Part shown: one piece after another, positions 54,424-62,845 of the stretch
Position numbering within the stretch: the first letter of the stretch is position 1
Layout: every line of letters begins with the position of its first letter
DNA from: Streptomyces sp. NBC_01476
GTDB taxonomy: Bacteria > Actinomycetota > Actinomycetes > Streptomycetales > Streptomycetaceae
Reading direction: 5' to 3'
Length of the DNA stretch: 64,000 bases
NCBI RefSeq assembly: GCF_036227265.1
Contig: NZ_CP109446.1
Span: 186,001 to 250,000 of the forward strand
The notes under the pieces: model-generated
The model's input: the letters and a program-made list of their open reading frames with translations, nothing else
Databases searched by the model: none
What the model was told of the DNA's origin: nothing
Made by a program: the position numbers and the translations under genes

Positions 54424-55197
54424 TCACAGGTGCTCCAGGGCGTCACGGAGACGGCGCAGCATGGCCGTGTCCGGGTCGCCGCCGATGTCTTTGAACCACA
54501 GCGGTGCTCTGGCGGTGGGGGGTGCGCCGTCGGGCGGGGCGAGGTGTCCGGCGGCGGCGAGCCGCCGGACGTCGACCAGGGTGTGGAAGGCGGGGCGGCC
54601 GAGGGCGGCGGCGATGGCGGCCGGGGTCCGTGAGCCGTCGGCGAGGTCGAGCAGGGCCCGCTGCCGCCGGGTGACGGGCGGCAGCCGGGCGGCGGGGCGG
54701 CGTACCAGCGGGGCGTCGTCGAGACCCGGGTGCGGCCACAGCGCGTCGAGCAGGCGTCTGCGGCGGCGGGCCTCACGCTCGACCTCGTGCACGGGCACCG
54801 CGCTCACGACGCCGAACCAGTGCTCGGCGCCGTGCCGGAAGCGGCTGGGTCCGCCACTGGGGGCCAGGACGAAGAAGGCGGCGTCGTGCAGGGTGCCGAG
54901 CTGGCTGATCTCCACCTCGCCGGCCGAGAGCCGGCGGTGGTCGATCAGCCAGTGGCCGATGCGACACTGGGCGCCGGCCTGGTCGACGGCCTCCCGCCAC
55001 GCCTCAGCGGGGAGCCGGCCGCCGGTGGTGAGCAGCCGTTCGATGCCTGGTGCGCTGGGGCTCTCCGCGTGCACGACCGCGCCGTCGGAGAGATAGAGGA
55101 CGCCGGTGCTGCGCAGCAGGGCGCCGGTGGCCCGCTCTTGGGCGAGGCGGACCAGCAGGGGCGACAGCGGGGCGCTGGCGGCCCGCGTGGCGGTCAT
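54424..55197 (-). CDS. DUF4388/PATAN-like protein of the roadblock operon
   Basis: 257 residues. The N-terminal part (about 10-110) reads like a DUF4388 (PATAN-type) domain: LVRLAQERATGALLRSTGVLYLSDGAVVHAES, ERLLTTGGRLP. PATAN domains occur in bacterial signalling proteins and are thought to mediate protein contacts. The C-terminal part (about 160-250) looks like a winged helix (RRQRALLDLADGSRTPAAIAAALGRPAFHTLVDVRRLAAAGHL) and could bind DNA. Its start overlaps the stop of the first roadblock gene (ATGA). It may link roadblock signalling to transcription; unproven. Confidence 0.78.
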   Translation of the reverse strand: MTATRAASAPLSPLLVRLAQERATGALLRSTGVLYLSDGAVVHAESPSAPGIERLLTTGGRLPAEAWREAVDQAGAQCRIGHWLIDHRRLSAGEVEISQLGTLHDAAFFVLAPSGGPSRFRHGAEHWFGVVSAVPVHEVEREARRRRRLLDALWPHPGLDDAPLVRRPAARLPPVTRRQRALLDLADGSRTPAAIAAALGRPAFHTLVDVRRLAAAGHLAPPDGAPPTARAPLWFKDIGGDPDTAMLRRLRDALEHL

Positions 55198-55640
55198 GCG
55201 AGCACCAGCCGCTCGGCGAGGTCGCGCAGCCGCAGGAGGGCCAGCGCCAGGTTGGCGTGCGTCCGGTCGAGCCACAGGTGCAGGAACAGGCCGCCTTCGT
55301 ACGGGGACGCGACGAACCGCAGCAGGTGGTAGTCGGTGCGGGTGACCACCACCAGGTCCTCGACCGGCGGGGCCTTGGCGTCCATGCCAACGTCGGCGTC
55401 CGTTCCGGCGTCGGCGTCGGCCGGGAGTCCGTGCCCGCCGGTCTCCGGCGCGGTGAAGACCGGGTGTTCGGCGGCGGCCCGGGCGAACTCGGCGGTCTCG
55501 GCGGCCATCGCCTCGTGGTCGCCGCCGGGTGCCTCGCCGATCCTGCCGAGCGCGAGACCGCTGATCCACTCCACCAGAGCGGCACCGCGCGCCCCGGGCA
55601 GCGTCATCGCTTCGAGCAGGCACTCGTCGATCCCGGACAC
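55194..55640 (-). CDS. Roadblock/LC7-like protein (first of operon)
   Basis: 148 residues, GTG start with GAGGGGAG about 4 nt upstream. A diverged roadblock fold: LPGARGAALVEWISGLALG at the start and DLVVVTRTDYHLLRFV then GGLFLHLWLDRTHANLALALLRL at the end, split by a hydrophilic insertion (about 38-85) rich in Asp/Ala/Glu. Its stop is inside the start of the DUF4388-like gene, so the two are coupled. It heads the operon; the gap before it is shared with the divergent EI24 gene. Confidence 0.82.
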   Translation of the reverse strand: MSGIDECLLEAMTLPGARGAALVEWISGLALGRIGEAPGGDHEAMAAETAEFARAAAEHPVFTAPETGGHGLPADADAGTDADVGMDAKAPPVEDLVVVTRTDYHLLRFVASPYEGGLFLHLWLDRTHANLALALLRLRDLAERLVLA

Positions 55641-55838
55641 GTAACTCCCCTCACTGCACGGCAGGTTGGGCCGTCACCGGCCGGCGTGTTCCGGCGGTGA
55701 CGAAGAAATTACGCACCGCTGCACCCGGTTCGGGGATTTCCGTCATTTTCCTGCGGTACTTGCCTGTGCCTGCCCTAAGATGCGCGCCCGCCGCGGCGAA
55801 GTGCGCCGACCGGGAGGCGGGGGACGGCCCCGGACCTC

Positions 55839-55844
55839 TACGAT
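55839..55844 (+). promoter_or_regulatory. Candidate -10 box TACGAT for a leaderless EI24 mRNA
   Basis: TACGAT ends 6 bases before the EI24 ATG, and no Shine-Dalgarno is visible. This is the spacing expected when transcription begins at the A of the start codon. The -35 region is GC-rich and not recognisable. Confidence 0.4.
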
Positions 55845-55850
55845 CCGGCC

Positions 55851-56654
55851 ATGCGTGATCTCAGCAGGGGCCTGCGCCTGCTCTTCGAGGGCCAGCGGTG
55901 GGCGATACGGCACGGTCGGGACTGGCGGTTCGGGATGATCCCGGCGCTGATCACCTTCGTGGGGTACGCCGCCGCGCTCGTCGCGCTGGCGCTGTGGGCC
56001 GATGATCTGGCGGACTGGGCCACGCCCTTCGCCGACCACTGGGCGTCGGCGTGGGCCGGCGTCTTCCGCGGGCTGCTGACCGCGGTGCTCTTCGGTGGCG
56101 GGCTGCTGCTGGCGCTGATCTCCTTCACCGCGGTGACGCTGCTGGTCGGCCAGCCGTTCTACGAGACGGTCGCCGAGCGGGTGGACCGGGCCGAGGGCGG
56201 TGCGCCGGCCGGGCCGCAGCGGCCGCTGTGGCGGGAGCTGTGGATCTCGGCGCGGGACAGCGTCCGGGTGCTGGTGCGGGTGGCCGCCTTCGGGGTGGTC
56301 CTCTTCGCCGCGGGCTTCATCCCGGTGGCCGGGCAGACCGTGGTCCCGGCGATCGGCTTCTGCGTCTCCGGGTTCTTCCTCACCCTGGAGCTGGCCGGGG
56401 TGGCGCTGCAGCGCCGCGAGGTCCCGCTGCGGGAGCAACTCCGGCTGCTGCGCGGCCGGCTGGGAATGGTGCTGGGCTTCGGGGTGCCGCTGGTACTGGC
56501 GTTCCTGGTGCCGGTGCTCGCGGTGCCGCTGATGCCGGGCGCGGTGGCGGGGGCGACACTGCTCGCCCGCGAGCTCGTACCCGCGGCCCCGCCGGAGCCG
56601 GAACCCGGGCCCGTCGGCGGCAAGCCGCTCCGGCCGGGGGACGCGGTGGCGTAG
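55851..56654 (+). CDS. EI24-domain membrane protein
   Basis: 267 residues with about four to six membrane helices. The N-terminal cytoplasmic segment RDLSRGLRLLFEGQRWAIRHG and FGMIPALITF precede the first helix; TLLVGQPFYETVAERVDRAEGG is the conserved EI24 (CysZ-like) segment and GFIPVAGQTVVPAIGFCVSGFFLTLELAGVALQRRE the second. The family includes sulfate-permease-like CysZ, but the actinobacterial function is unknown. No ribosome site is present; see the -10 candidate. The C-terminal tail is Pro/Gly-rich. Confidence 0.9.
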   Translation: MRDLSRGLRLLFEGQRWAIRHGRDWRFGMIPALITFVGYAAALVALALWADDLADWATPFADHWASAWAGVFRGLLTAVLFGGGLLLALISFTAVTLLVGQPFYETVAERVDRAEGGAPAGPQRPLWRELWISARDSVRVLVRVAAFGVVLFAAGFIPVAGQTVVPAIGFCVSGFFLTLELAGVALQRREVPLREQLRLLRGRLGMVLGFGVPLVLAFLVPVLAVPLMPGAVAGATLLARELVPAAPPEPEPGPVGGKPLRPGDAVA

Positions 56655-56711
56655 CGGTCCGGCCGGCCGCGCCGGGTCGGCGGACCGCGCAGGGTCGGTG
56701 AACCGCGCCGG

Positions 56712-57095
56712 TCAGGCGTTCGCGTGCCGGTGCGTGGTCAGCCGCGTCGTCAGCCATACGGCCCCGAAGGCCAGCGCCGTCATCCGCCGGGTGAGCCGTC
56801 CCGAGGCGCCGAGGGCCGCGACCAGCAACGACGCCGACAGGACGGTGAGGAACCAGGCGCCGCGACCCGGCCCGCCCGGCCGCTGTCCCCCGGGCGTCCT
56901 GCGGCTCGGCCCCGGAGCGTTCGGTACGGGCCTGCCGCGCGCCGGTCCGTTCCACCCAGGACCGGTCTTCGCGCCCCCGGCCCGGTGGCCGGCCGACCGC
57001 ATCCGCCGGTCCAGCCGCCGGTCCTCACGGCGGAGCACCTTCTCCAACTCCTGCAGCACGCGCATCTCCCGCGCCGACAGACTGATGTCGTCCAC
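56712..57095 (-). CDS. DUF3040-like small membrane protein
   Basis: 127 residues, GTG start with AAGGGG about 9 nt upstream. The N-terminal cytoplasmic helix ISLSAREMRVLQELEKVLRRED resembles the start of DUF3040 proteins, followed by a long Arg/Gly/Pro-rich linker and one or two membrane helices (WFLTVLSASLLVAALGASG, ALAFGAVWLTTRLTT). Such proteins are abundant in Streptomyces; function unknown. Convergent with the EI24 gene. Confidence 0.82.
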   Translation of the reverse strand: MDDISLSAREMRVLQELEKVLRREDRRLDRRMRSAGHRAGGAKTGPGWNGPARGRPVPNAPGPSRRTPGGQRPGGPGRGAWFLTVLSASLLVAALGASGRLTRRMTALAFGAVWLTTRLTTHRHANA

Positions 57096-57336
57096 CTGGC
57101 GTACCCCTTCCAGGACCGCACCTCACCCTGCCGGTGCGTCTGCCCCGGGCCCGGGAGGACACACCCGTGGAATGCGCCAACCAGGGCCGCCGGAGGGCGC
57201 GTTCACCAAGAACGGCTGCCCTGGGCGTCACCGGGGGTCCAAGAGGGGATCCCTGACCGGGTGTTCGGCACCGGGTGTTCGGCACCGGGCCGCCGCCGGC
57301 CGGACGGGTGACGGAGGGGGGAACGAGCCCCTGTGC

Positions 57337-58203
57337 TCACCGGCCGGCGGGCTGCGGGGGGTGGAGGGCGGCGACGACGGTGAAGCGGCCCCCGTCGGGG
57401 TCGCGGAGTTCGGCGTACTCGCCGGCCCGGGTGGTGCCGGACTGGATCAGGGTCCCGCCGAGGGCACGGGAAGCGGTGATGCAGGCGGCGACGTCGTCGA
57501 CGGCGAACTGGACCTCCCAGTGCGGGCGGATCCGGGGATCGGGGGCGGCCTCGACGGCTCCCGAGCCGAGGCGGGCGACGATCTCACCGCGGCTGCGGAC
57601 CACCACCTCCTCGTTCTCGTAGGCGACCGAGGCGCCGCCGGGTTCGCCGTCGGCCCACTCCAGGACACCGCCGTAGAAGATGGCCGCCTCGAAGGCGTCA
57701 CGGGTGCGGAGCCGGAGCACGACCGGGCCCTCGTCGTGCCAGGTCTCCCACCCGTAGGGCAGGCGCCCGTCCCAGACGCCGAAGACGGCGCCGTCCCGGT
57801 CGGCGGCCACCAGTGCGCGGCCGGAGGCGAAGGCGACCGGGCCGAGGGCGACGGTGGCGCTGCGCTCGCGGATCCGGGCGGCGGCCTCGTCGGCCTGGGT
57901 GACCGCGAAGTACGGCGTCCAGACGACGGCGACCTGCATGTCGGAGGCGACCGCGCCGATGCCGGCCACCGGTTTGCCGTCCTTGAGCGCGACCGCGAAG
58001 TGGTCGCCGAGCGAGGTGGAGCGGAACTCCCAGCCGAGGACGGTGCCGTAGAACTTCTCGGCGGACTCCAGGTCGCGTGCGCTCAGGCTCACCCAGCACG
58101 GTGCGCCCCGGCCGGCGTTGCCGGTCGCGCGCTGCGACGGGTCCGGGTGTGCGGCCTTCGCCGGGGCGCTCGGGGCGCCGGTCACCGGTGGCTGGTCGGT
58201 CAT
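57337..58203 (-). CDS. Two-domain VOC/glyoxalase-like protein
   Basis: 288 residues with two VOC (vicinal oxygen chelate) modules, about 33-150 and 160-285. The first opens PCWVSLSARDLESAEKFYGTVLGWEF and the second VLRLRTRDAFEAAIFYGGVLEW. Each ends with a GRxLVAADRDGAVFGVW or YAELRDPDGGRFTVV strand, the usual second half. Such proteins bind metals or antibiotics, or act as dioxygenases; metal ligands are not all clear. The ribosome site before the ATG is weak. A longer frame starts at 58338. Confidence 0.88.
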   Translation of the reverse strand: MTDQPPVTGAPSAPAKAAHPDPSQRATGNAGRGAPCWVSLSARDLESAEKFYGTVLGWEFRSTSLGDHFAVALKDGKPVAGIGAVASDMQVAVVWTPYFAVTQADEAAARIRERSATVALGPVAFASGRALVAADRDGAVFGVWDGRLPYGWETWHDEGPVVLRLRTRDAFEAAIFYGGVLEWADGEPGGASVAYENEEVVVRSRGEIVARLGSGAVEAAPDPRIRPHWEVQFAVDDVAACITASRALGGTLIQSGTTRAGEYAELRDPDGGRFTVVAALHPPQPAGR

Positions 58204-58683
58204 CACAGTTACCGTCTTACCGTCTCTTCTCGGGGTGCGGCCGCCCTGGCCGGCCGTCCTGCTCGCGTGCTCTGCACGCATGCCCGGGATGCGCACGGTC
58301 ATGCACGCGCGATGCGGTGGACGGCAGTCCTCCACCATGTGCCAGCGGGCCTACGCACAACGTTACCCCGCAGGTCCGCGTCCCGGGCCGCCGGGGGCGC
58401 GCGGCGCGGCCCGGGCTGCCCCGCGAGCCGCAAGGGCCCGCCCGGCCGGCCGGAGCCGAGGGAACGCCCCGGGTCCCGCCGTCCTCACCGGCGGTTTCAG
58501 CGTTCAGTACCCGCGGCCGGCGGCGGGGGTGCCGCCGGTCGCGCGGGCCAGGACCGTGCGTGCCGGGCGGCGGCAGGCGGTCTGCCGGGGCGCTGTTCGC
58601 GGTCGCCGAGGACGGCGCCGGGAGCGCCGTGCGCGATCGCGCAGGGCACCGTGTTCACGGTGGAGCCGCGGTCTTGCGGCGGG
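58204..58683. other. Gap between VOC and GH16 genes
   Basis: 480 bases. A hairpin near 58647-58662 probably ends the GH16 transcript. A second perfect 10-bp inverted repeat (58382-58391 with 58406-58415) has no gene to serve. A minus-strand frame of about 54 codons (58657 down) has codon-like third positions but no ribosome site or recognisable product. I support no gene here. Confidence 0.45.
58647..58662 (-). terminator. Hairpin after the GH16 gene
   Basis: CACCGTG-TT-CACGGTG, a perfect 7-bp inverted repeat, 21 bases beyond the GH16 stop on the minus strand. Confidence 0.5.
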
Positions 58684-59391
58684 TCACGCCGCCGCTGGGC
58701 GCCTGACGGTCAGGCCGGTGCACTGCCAGCTCAGCTCGTCCGTGCCCGGGGCGGGCGCCAGGTGGCCGTAGGCGCCCGCCGACACGCTGATGCCGACCAC
58801 GAGCCAGGCGCGCCACTGCGCGCCGACGCCGAAGCCGTCGGCGAAGACCGTGACACCGTCCACCGACCAGTCCACGCTGTGCCTGCCGAGCACGACGCGC
58901 AGCAGGAAGGGACGGTCGGGGGTGATGGCGTCGCGCGCGTAGTCGCCGGCGCCGGCGACGTGGTTGGTGAGTTCGAGCAGCCGCGGGTTGGTGGGGTGGT
59001 ACTCGAACAGATCGACTTCCCCGTGGCCCGGCTGCGGGCGGCCGGTCCTGGTGTCGCGGCCCCAGGTCCACAGGGCAGGCCAGGCACCGCGGGTGGCGTG
59101 CACCAGGCAGGTCGCGCTCACCTCGTCGCCTGGCAGGAGTTCGAAGCCGCCCGGGGCGTACTCGGTCGAGACCAGGTCGGTGTACCACAGGCCGCGCGGG
59201 CCGCGGCGGGCGCGGAAGACGCCGTTCGCGGTGGGCGCGTACGCGGGGCCGATCTGGTCGAGTTTGTTGTCGCCGGGGTTCCGGCCGTTCTCCGGGTAGG
59301 CGGAGGTGCGGCCGGCCGCCCAGGCGGTGCGGTCGGAGAACAATGCGTTGAAGACCACCGCCGGCGACTGTTGGGCCATGTCATGAGTCAT
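58684..59391 (-). CDS. GH16-type glycosidase without a signal peptide
   Basis: 235 residues. The GH16 signature GEVDLFEYH (Glu125 nucleophile, Asp127, Glu130 acid/base; pattern ExDxxE) lies after WPALWTWGRD, with VDWSVDGVTVFADG and SAGAYGHLAPAP as later strands of the jelly roll. GH16 enzymes cleave beta-1,3/1,4-glucans or galactans. Odd feature: no Sec or Tat signal is encoded although family members are usually secreted, and the start is firm (AAGGAGAG 5-6 nt before the ATG). It may be cytoplasmic, exported by another route, or a binding protein. Confidence 0.85.
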   Translation of the reverse strand: MTHDMAQQSPAVVFNALFSDRTAWAAGRTSAYPENGRNPGDNKLDQIGPAYAPTANGVFRARRGPRGLWYTDLVSTEYAPGGFELLPGDEVSATCLVHATRGAWPALWTWGRDTRTGRPQPGHGEVDLFEYHPTNPRLLELTNHVAGAGDYARDAITPDRPFLLRVVLGRHSVDWSVDGVTVFADGFGVGAQWRAWLVVGISVSAGAYGHLAPAPGTDELSWQCTGLTVRRPAAA

Positions 59392-60032
59392 GTCAGCTCT
59401 CCTTGGAGCAGCACGGGCACGGGTTGACGCCCGTACCTGCCCAACGACCGCCGGCCTGCGTCGGATACCGGCGGCCGGAGGCACTCGGGGCGTACGGCAC
59501 CGCGGCCTCACGCCGGACGCGGGACAGGGGCGGACGGTGATCCGGTGACGGCAGCCCTTTGACTCAATCGGGTGGTACGGGAGCACGGGACCGGCCACGG
59601 GGTCGCGGGGCGCACTGCGGCGCCCCATAGGCGTCCTGCCTGGTCGGGCACGGTACCGTCGCCGCGGAAGCGCCGGCGGGAGGCGCGCCGGATGCCGCCG
59701 GGGGGAGCGCCCAACTGGCACGTGGGGCGTACGAGTTAGGTGGTCGCCAGTGGGCCGCTGAGCGTAGTGGCGACAGCCGCGCACCCGAGCCGGTGGCGGC
59801 GGGGACAGGTAGGCCGACCGCGTCGCAGTGCCGTAGCGTCGTCAGGGAGGCAGGCCGGTGGCCTGGGCGAACTGCCCTGTCGGCAGGAGGTCCTTGATGT
59901 CCACAGCAGTCAGCGTGCCGTCTCCAGCCGCAAGAGGGTCAAGGTCCTGCCCGCGAAGACGGTGCGTTTTCGTGTAGGCGGGTAAACCGCTGATAAGCGC
60001 AGTTCGTCCGCCACGCTCGTACGGAAACGCCC
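59392..60032. other. Gap between GH16 and small membrane protein genes
   Basis: 641 bases divergent on both sides. A plus-strand ATG at 59896 has a very good ribosome site (AGGAGGT, 5 nt) but opens a frame of only 26 codons ending at 59976, with an Arg/Ser-rich product starting MSTAVSVPSPAARG; it may be a gene relic or leader peptide. GGGTAA at 59980-59985 could be part of a sigma-B-like promoter for the next gene, but no matching -35 is clear. Confidence 0.4.
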
Positions 60033-60332
60033 ATGCCGCACTTCTTAGTCGTCGCCGCGCTGGTCCTCGCCGCGTGGACTCTGCTCTCCCTTCCGCTGGG
60101 TGTCCTCATCGGGCGTCGCCTCCGGCACGTCAACGCGACCGCGCTGCCGCCGGGCTGCGCGTACGCCGACGCCAGGGCGGACGCCCCCGCGGACGCTCCC
60201 ACGGCTGCCGCCGCCCGCCCCGGCTCCCACGTCCCCGGGTGCACCGCGCGGCCCTGCCGTGCCGTGCAGCCGGTGGCCGGACACATACGCCCCTGCACAC
60301 AGCCGAAGCCGGCCGGCGACCGGCAGCACTGA
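60033..60332 (+). CDS. Small single-pass membrane protein
   Basis: 99 residues. One N-terminal membrane helix (FLVVAALVLAAWTLLSLPLGVLIG, about 4-27), a basic stop-transfer GRRLRHVN, then a hydrophilic Ala/Pro tail with four cysteines (GCAYAD, PGCTARPCR, RPCTQ). The first 35 residues resemble small Streptomyces membrane proteins; the tail is of unusual composition. The ribosome site is weak. Function unknown. Confidence 0.55.
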   Translation: MPHFLVVAALVLAAWTLLSLPLGVLIGRRLRHVNATALPPGCAYADARADAPADAPTAAAARPGSHVPGCTARPCRAVQPVAGHIRPCTQPKPAGDRQH

Positions 60333-60550
60333 TCCGGCGTTGGAAGCACGCCGGTCCGCCGGTGCGATCCGCCGCCCCGACCGGTCCCGGACCGCTTCAC
60401 GTATCGGGGAACCTCTCGCGCCGGGAAAGCGCAGCCCGGCCGTCAGCGACGGGCGGCCGGCGATCACCGCGTGCGGACCGCAGGCAGCAGGCGTCGTGCG
60501 CCGGTAGCCTGCCAGGGCACGCCGCCGCGTTCGTCCGAGGAGAGCAGGAC

Positions 60551-61612
60551 ATGCCGATCCGCCGGTTGGGACTTGTCGTTCACGAGGGACGCCCCGCTGC
60601 GGTGGAGGGCGCCAGGACGGTACGGGGCTGGTCCGCCCGGAACGGCATAGGGTGCGTGGCCATCGACGTGTGGGGCGTGAACGAGAACCGCCGCAGCGGG
60701 CGCGAGGAGGTGGCCGCGGCCGGCAGCCCCGATCTGATCGTCACCCTGGGTGGTGACGGGACGTTCCTGCGCGGGGCCCGGATCGCCGCCAAGAAGGACA
60801 TCCAGGTACTCGGTGTGGACCTCGGGCGGGTCGGCTTCCTCACCGAGATCGACGTGGCCGACGTGGAGCGAACGCTGGACTCCGTGCACGCGGGCGAGTC
60901 GGCCTGCGAGGAGCGGATGACGCTCACCATGCGGGCATCACGGCCGCTGGAGATGCCCAGCGGGATGGACACGCTGCTGCGCTACGGGCGCGGGCCGATG
61001 CTCCCGCCGCCGCAGGTCAGGCCGGAGATCCCCGACGACGACGGCTGGGGCGTGGCCCTGGACATCACCGCACTCAACGACATCGTGCTGGAGAAGCTGG
61101 CCCGGGACCGGCAGGTGGCCCTCGGGGTCTACATCGCGGGCCGGCTGCTGGCCTCCTACTCCGCCGACGGCGTGATCGTGGCGACGCCGACCGGTTCGAC
61201 CGCGTACAGCTTCGCCGCGGGCGGGCCGGTGCTGTCACCGCGGATGCGGGCGCTGGTGTTCACGCCGGTCGCCCCGCACATGACCTTCGACCGTTCGGTG
61301 GTCATCGGCGCCGACGAGCCGGTCGCGCTGCGGGTGCTCCCGCACTCCGGGCAGGCCGCGGTGAGCGTCGACGGGCAGTTGCGCGGGGTGCTCGACCCCG
61401 GGGACTGGATCGGTGTCTTCGCGGCCCCGCGCCCGCTGCGGCTGGTCCGGCTGCGGCCGGCCGACTTCTACGGGCGGCTGCGCGACCGGCTGCGGCTCAC
61501 CGACGCGCCGGCCACCGCACAGGACGGTCTGGCGGCGCCGTTCTTCCGGCCGTCGGGGCCGGTGCCGGTGGACCTGGCGCACCTGTACATCGCGCAGCCC
61601 GAAGAGAACTGA
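60551..61612 (+). CDS. nadK: NAD kinase, additional long form
   Basis: 353 residues. NAD kinase motifs: TLGGDGTFLRGAR (GGDG at 67-70), DLGRVGFLTE, ALNDIVLEK (Asn-Asp), TPTGSTAYSFAAGGP and SVDGQ. It phosphorylates NAD to NADP using ATP or polyphosphate. It is longer than the usual 290-300 residues because of an insertion (about 135-170, rich in Pro/Gly, including RGPMLPPPQVRPEIPDDDGWG) and a C-terminal extension. AGGAG and AGGAC precede the ATG. In Streptomyces the housekeeping NAD kinase lies next to recN, so this is probably a second copy. Confidence 0.9.
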   Translation: MPIRRLGLVVHEGRPAAVEGARTVRGWSARNGIGCVAIDVWGVNENRRSGREEVAAAGSPDLIVTLGGDGTFLRGARIAAKKDIQVLGVDLGRVGFLTEIDVADVERTLDSVHAGESACEERMTLTMRASRPLEMPSGMDTLLRYGRGPMLPPPQVRPEIPDDDGWGVALDITALNDIVLEKLARDRQVALGVYIAGRLLASYSADGVIVATPTGSTAYSFAAGGPVLSPRMRALVFTPVAPHMTFDRSVVIGADEPVALRVLPHSGQAAVSVDGQLRGVLDPGDWIGVFAAPRPLRLVRLRPADFYGRLRDRLRLTDAPATAQDGLAAPFFRPSGPVPVDLAHLYIAQPEEN

Positions 61613-61759
61613 CCCAGCGGAACCGGCTGGCGATGACCGGCCCACCGGAACCGCCCGGCCGGAGCGGAGTGCCCGCCGGCCGGGAAGCCTTCGCCCGGGA
61701 AAACCGGCCGGCGCGCCCGGACCGGTTCGCTTTCCGCATTCGCGGCAATCCGATCCACC

Positions 61760-62782
61760 ATGAGATCCGATGGGCGCAGACGTGGCAGGCACTTCCGGCG
61801 GCGCGGGGTACGGGCGGCCGAGGCGGCCGGGCCCGACCAGCCGACGCAGCTGCACGGACGGTCGTGGTGGGCGGCGATCCGCAGCACCGTCACCGAGTTC
61901 CAGAAGGACGAGCTGACCGACCGGGCGGCGGCTCTGACGTACTACGCCGTGCAGTCGCTCTTCCCGGCGCTGCTGGTCCTGGTGTCGCTGCTCGGGGTCG
62001 CCGGGGAGTCGGCCACCCACCGCATCCTGGACAACCTGACGGAGCTCACGCCCGCCTCGGCGCGGGAGATCATCACCCATGCGGTGGAGCAGTTGCAGGA
62101 CACCGGGGGCACCGGGTCGGTGCTGGCCGTGGTGGGCCTGCTGGGTGCGGTGTGGTCCTCCTCCGGCTATGTGGGGGCGTTCATCAGGGCGTCCAACACG
62201 GTGTACGACATCCCGGAGGGGCGGCCGGTCTGGAAGGTCACCCCGCTCCGGCTGCTGCTGACCGTGGTGCTGATGGTGCTGGCCTGCGCGAGTGCGCTGA
62301 TCGTGGTGTTCACCGGTGCGCTCGCCGACCAGGCGGGCACACTGCTGGGCATCGGCCATGCGGGGCTGACGGCGTGGTCGATCGCCAAGTGGCCGGTGCT
62401 GGTGGTGCTGGTCGTGGTGATGATCGCGATCCTCTACTGGGCCGCGCCCAACGCCAAGGGGCGGGGCTTTCGCTGGATCACGCCCGGCAGCCTGCTGGCG
62501 CTCTCGGTATGGCTGCTGGCCTCGGCCGGCTTCGCGCTCTACGTGGCCAACTTCGCCTCGTACAACCGGACATACGGCACGCTGGCGGGTGTCATCGTCT
62601 TTCTGGTGTGGCTGTGGCTGACGAATGTGGCGATGCTGCTCGGGCTGGAGTTCGACGCCGAACTGGCCCGGCAGCGGGCGATAGCCGGCGGCCTGCCCGC
62701 GGACGCGGAGCCGTACGTCAGGCCGCGGGACACCCGTTCGTGGAGCGAGGAGCAGCGGGAGGAGCTGGCGGATCCGGAGTAG
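61760..62782 (+). CDS. YihY/BrkB-family membrane protein (second)
   Basis: 340 residues with an Arg-rich N-terminus and six membrane helices in the BrkB order: [92 protein letters not shown], and LAGVIVFLVWLWLTNVAMLLGLEFDAEL. The C-terminal tail is acidic and ends in RSWSEEQREELADPE, a sequence typical of actinobacterial BrkB proteins. There is no clear ribosome site before the ATG. Function uncertain, possibly transport. Confidence 0.9.
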   Translation: MRSDGRRRGRHFRRRGVRAAEAAGPDQPTQLHGRSWWAAIRSTVTEFQKDELTDRAAALTYYAVQSLFPALLVLVSLLGVAGESATHRILDNLTELTPASAREIITHAVEQLQDTGGTGSVLAVVGLLGAVWSSSGYVGAFIRASNTVYDIPEGRPVWKVTPLRLLLTVVLMVLACASALIVVFTGALADQAGTLLGIGHAGLTAWSIAKWPVLVVLVVVMIAILYWAAPNAKGRGFRWITPGSLLALSVWLLASAGFALYVANFASYNRTYGTLAGVIVFLVWLWLTNVAMLLGLEFDAELARQRAIAGGLPADAEPYVRPRDTRSWSEEQREELADPE

Positions 62783-62797
62783 CGCTCCCGGACGCGG

Positions 62798-62823
62798 CGG
62801 CCCCGGCGCCGTCGCCGGGGCCG
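62798..62823. terminator. Bidirectional terminator between BrkB and quinone reductase
   Basis: An 11-bp perfect stem (62798-62808 with 62813-62823) with a 4-base loop, between two convergent genes. Confidence 0.8.
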
Positions 62824-62845
62824 GGTCGGATCGGGTCGAGGTGGT

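Noticed and set aside
58496..58659. 54-codon minus-strand frame after the GH16 gene
   Set aside because: GC-rich third positions only; no ribosome site, no recognisable protein.
59964..59985. Sigma-B-like promoter before the small membrane protein
   Set aside because: GGGTAA fits a -10, but no -35 with acceptable spacing was found.
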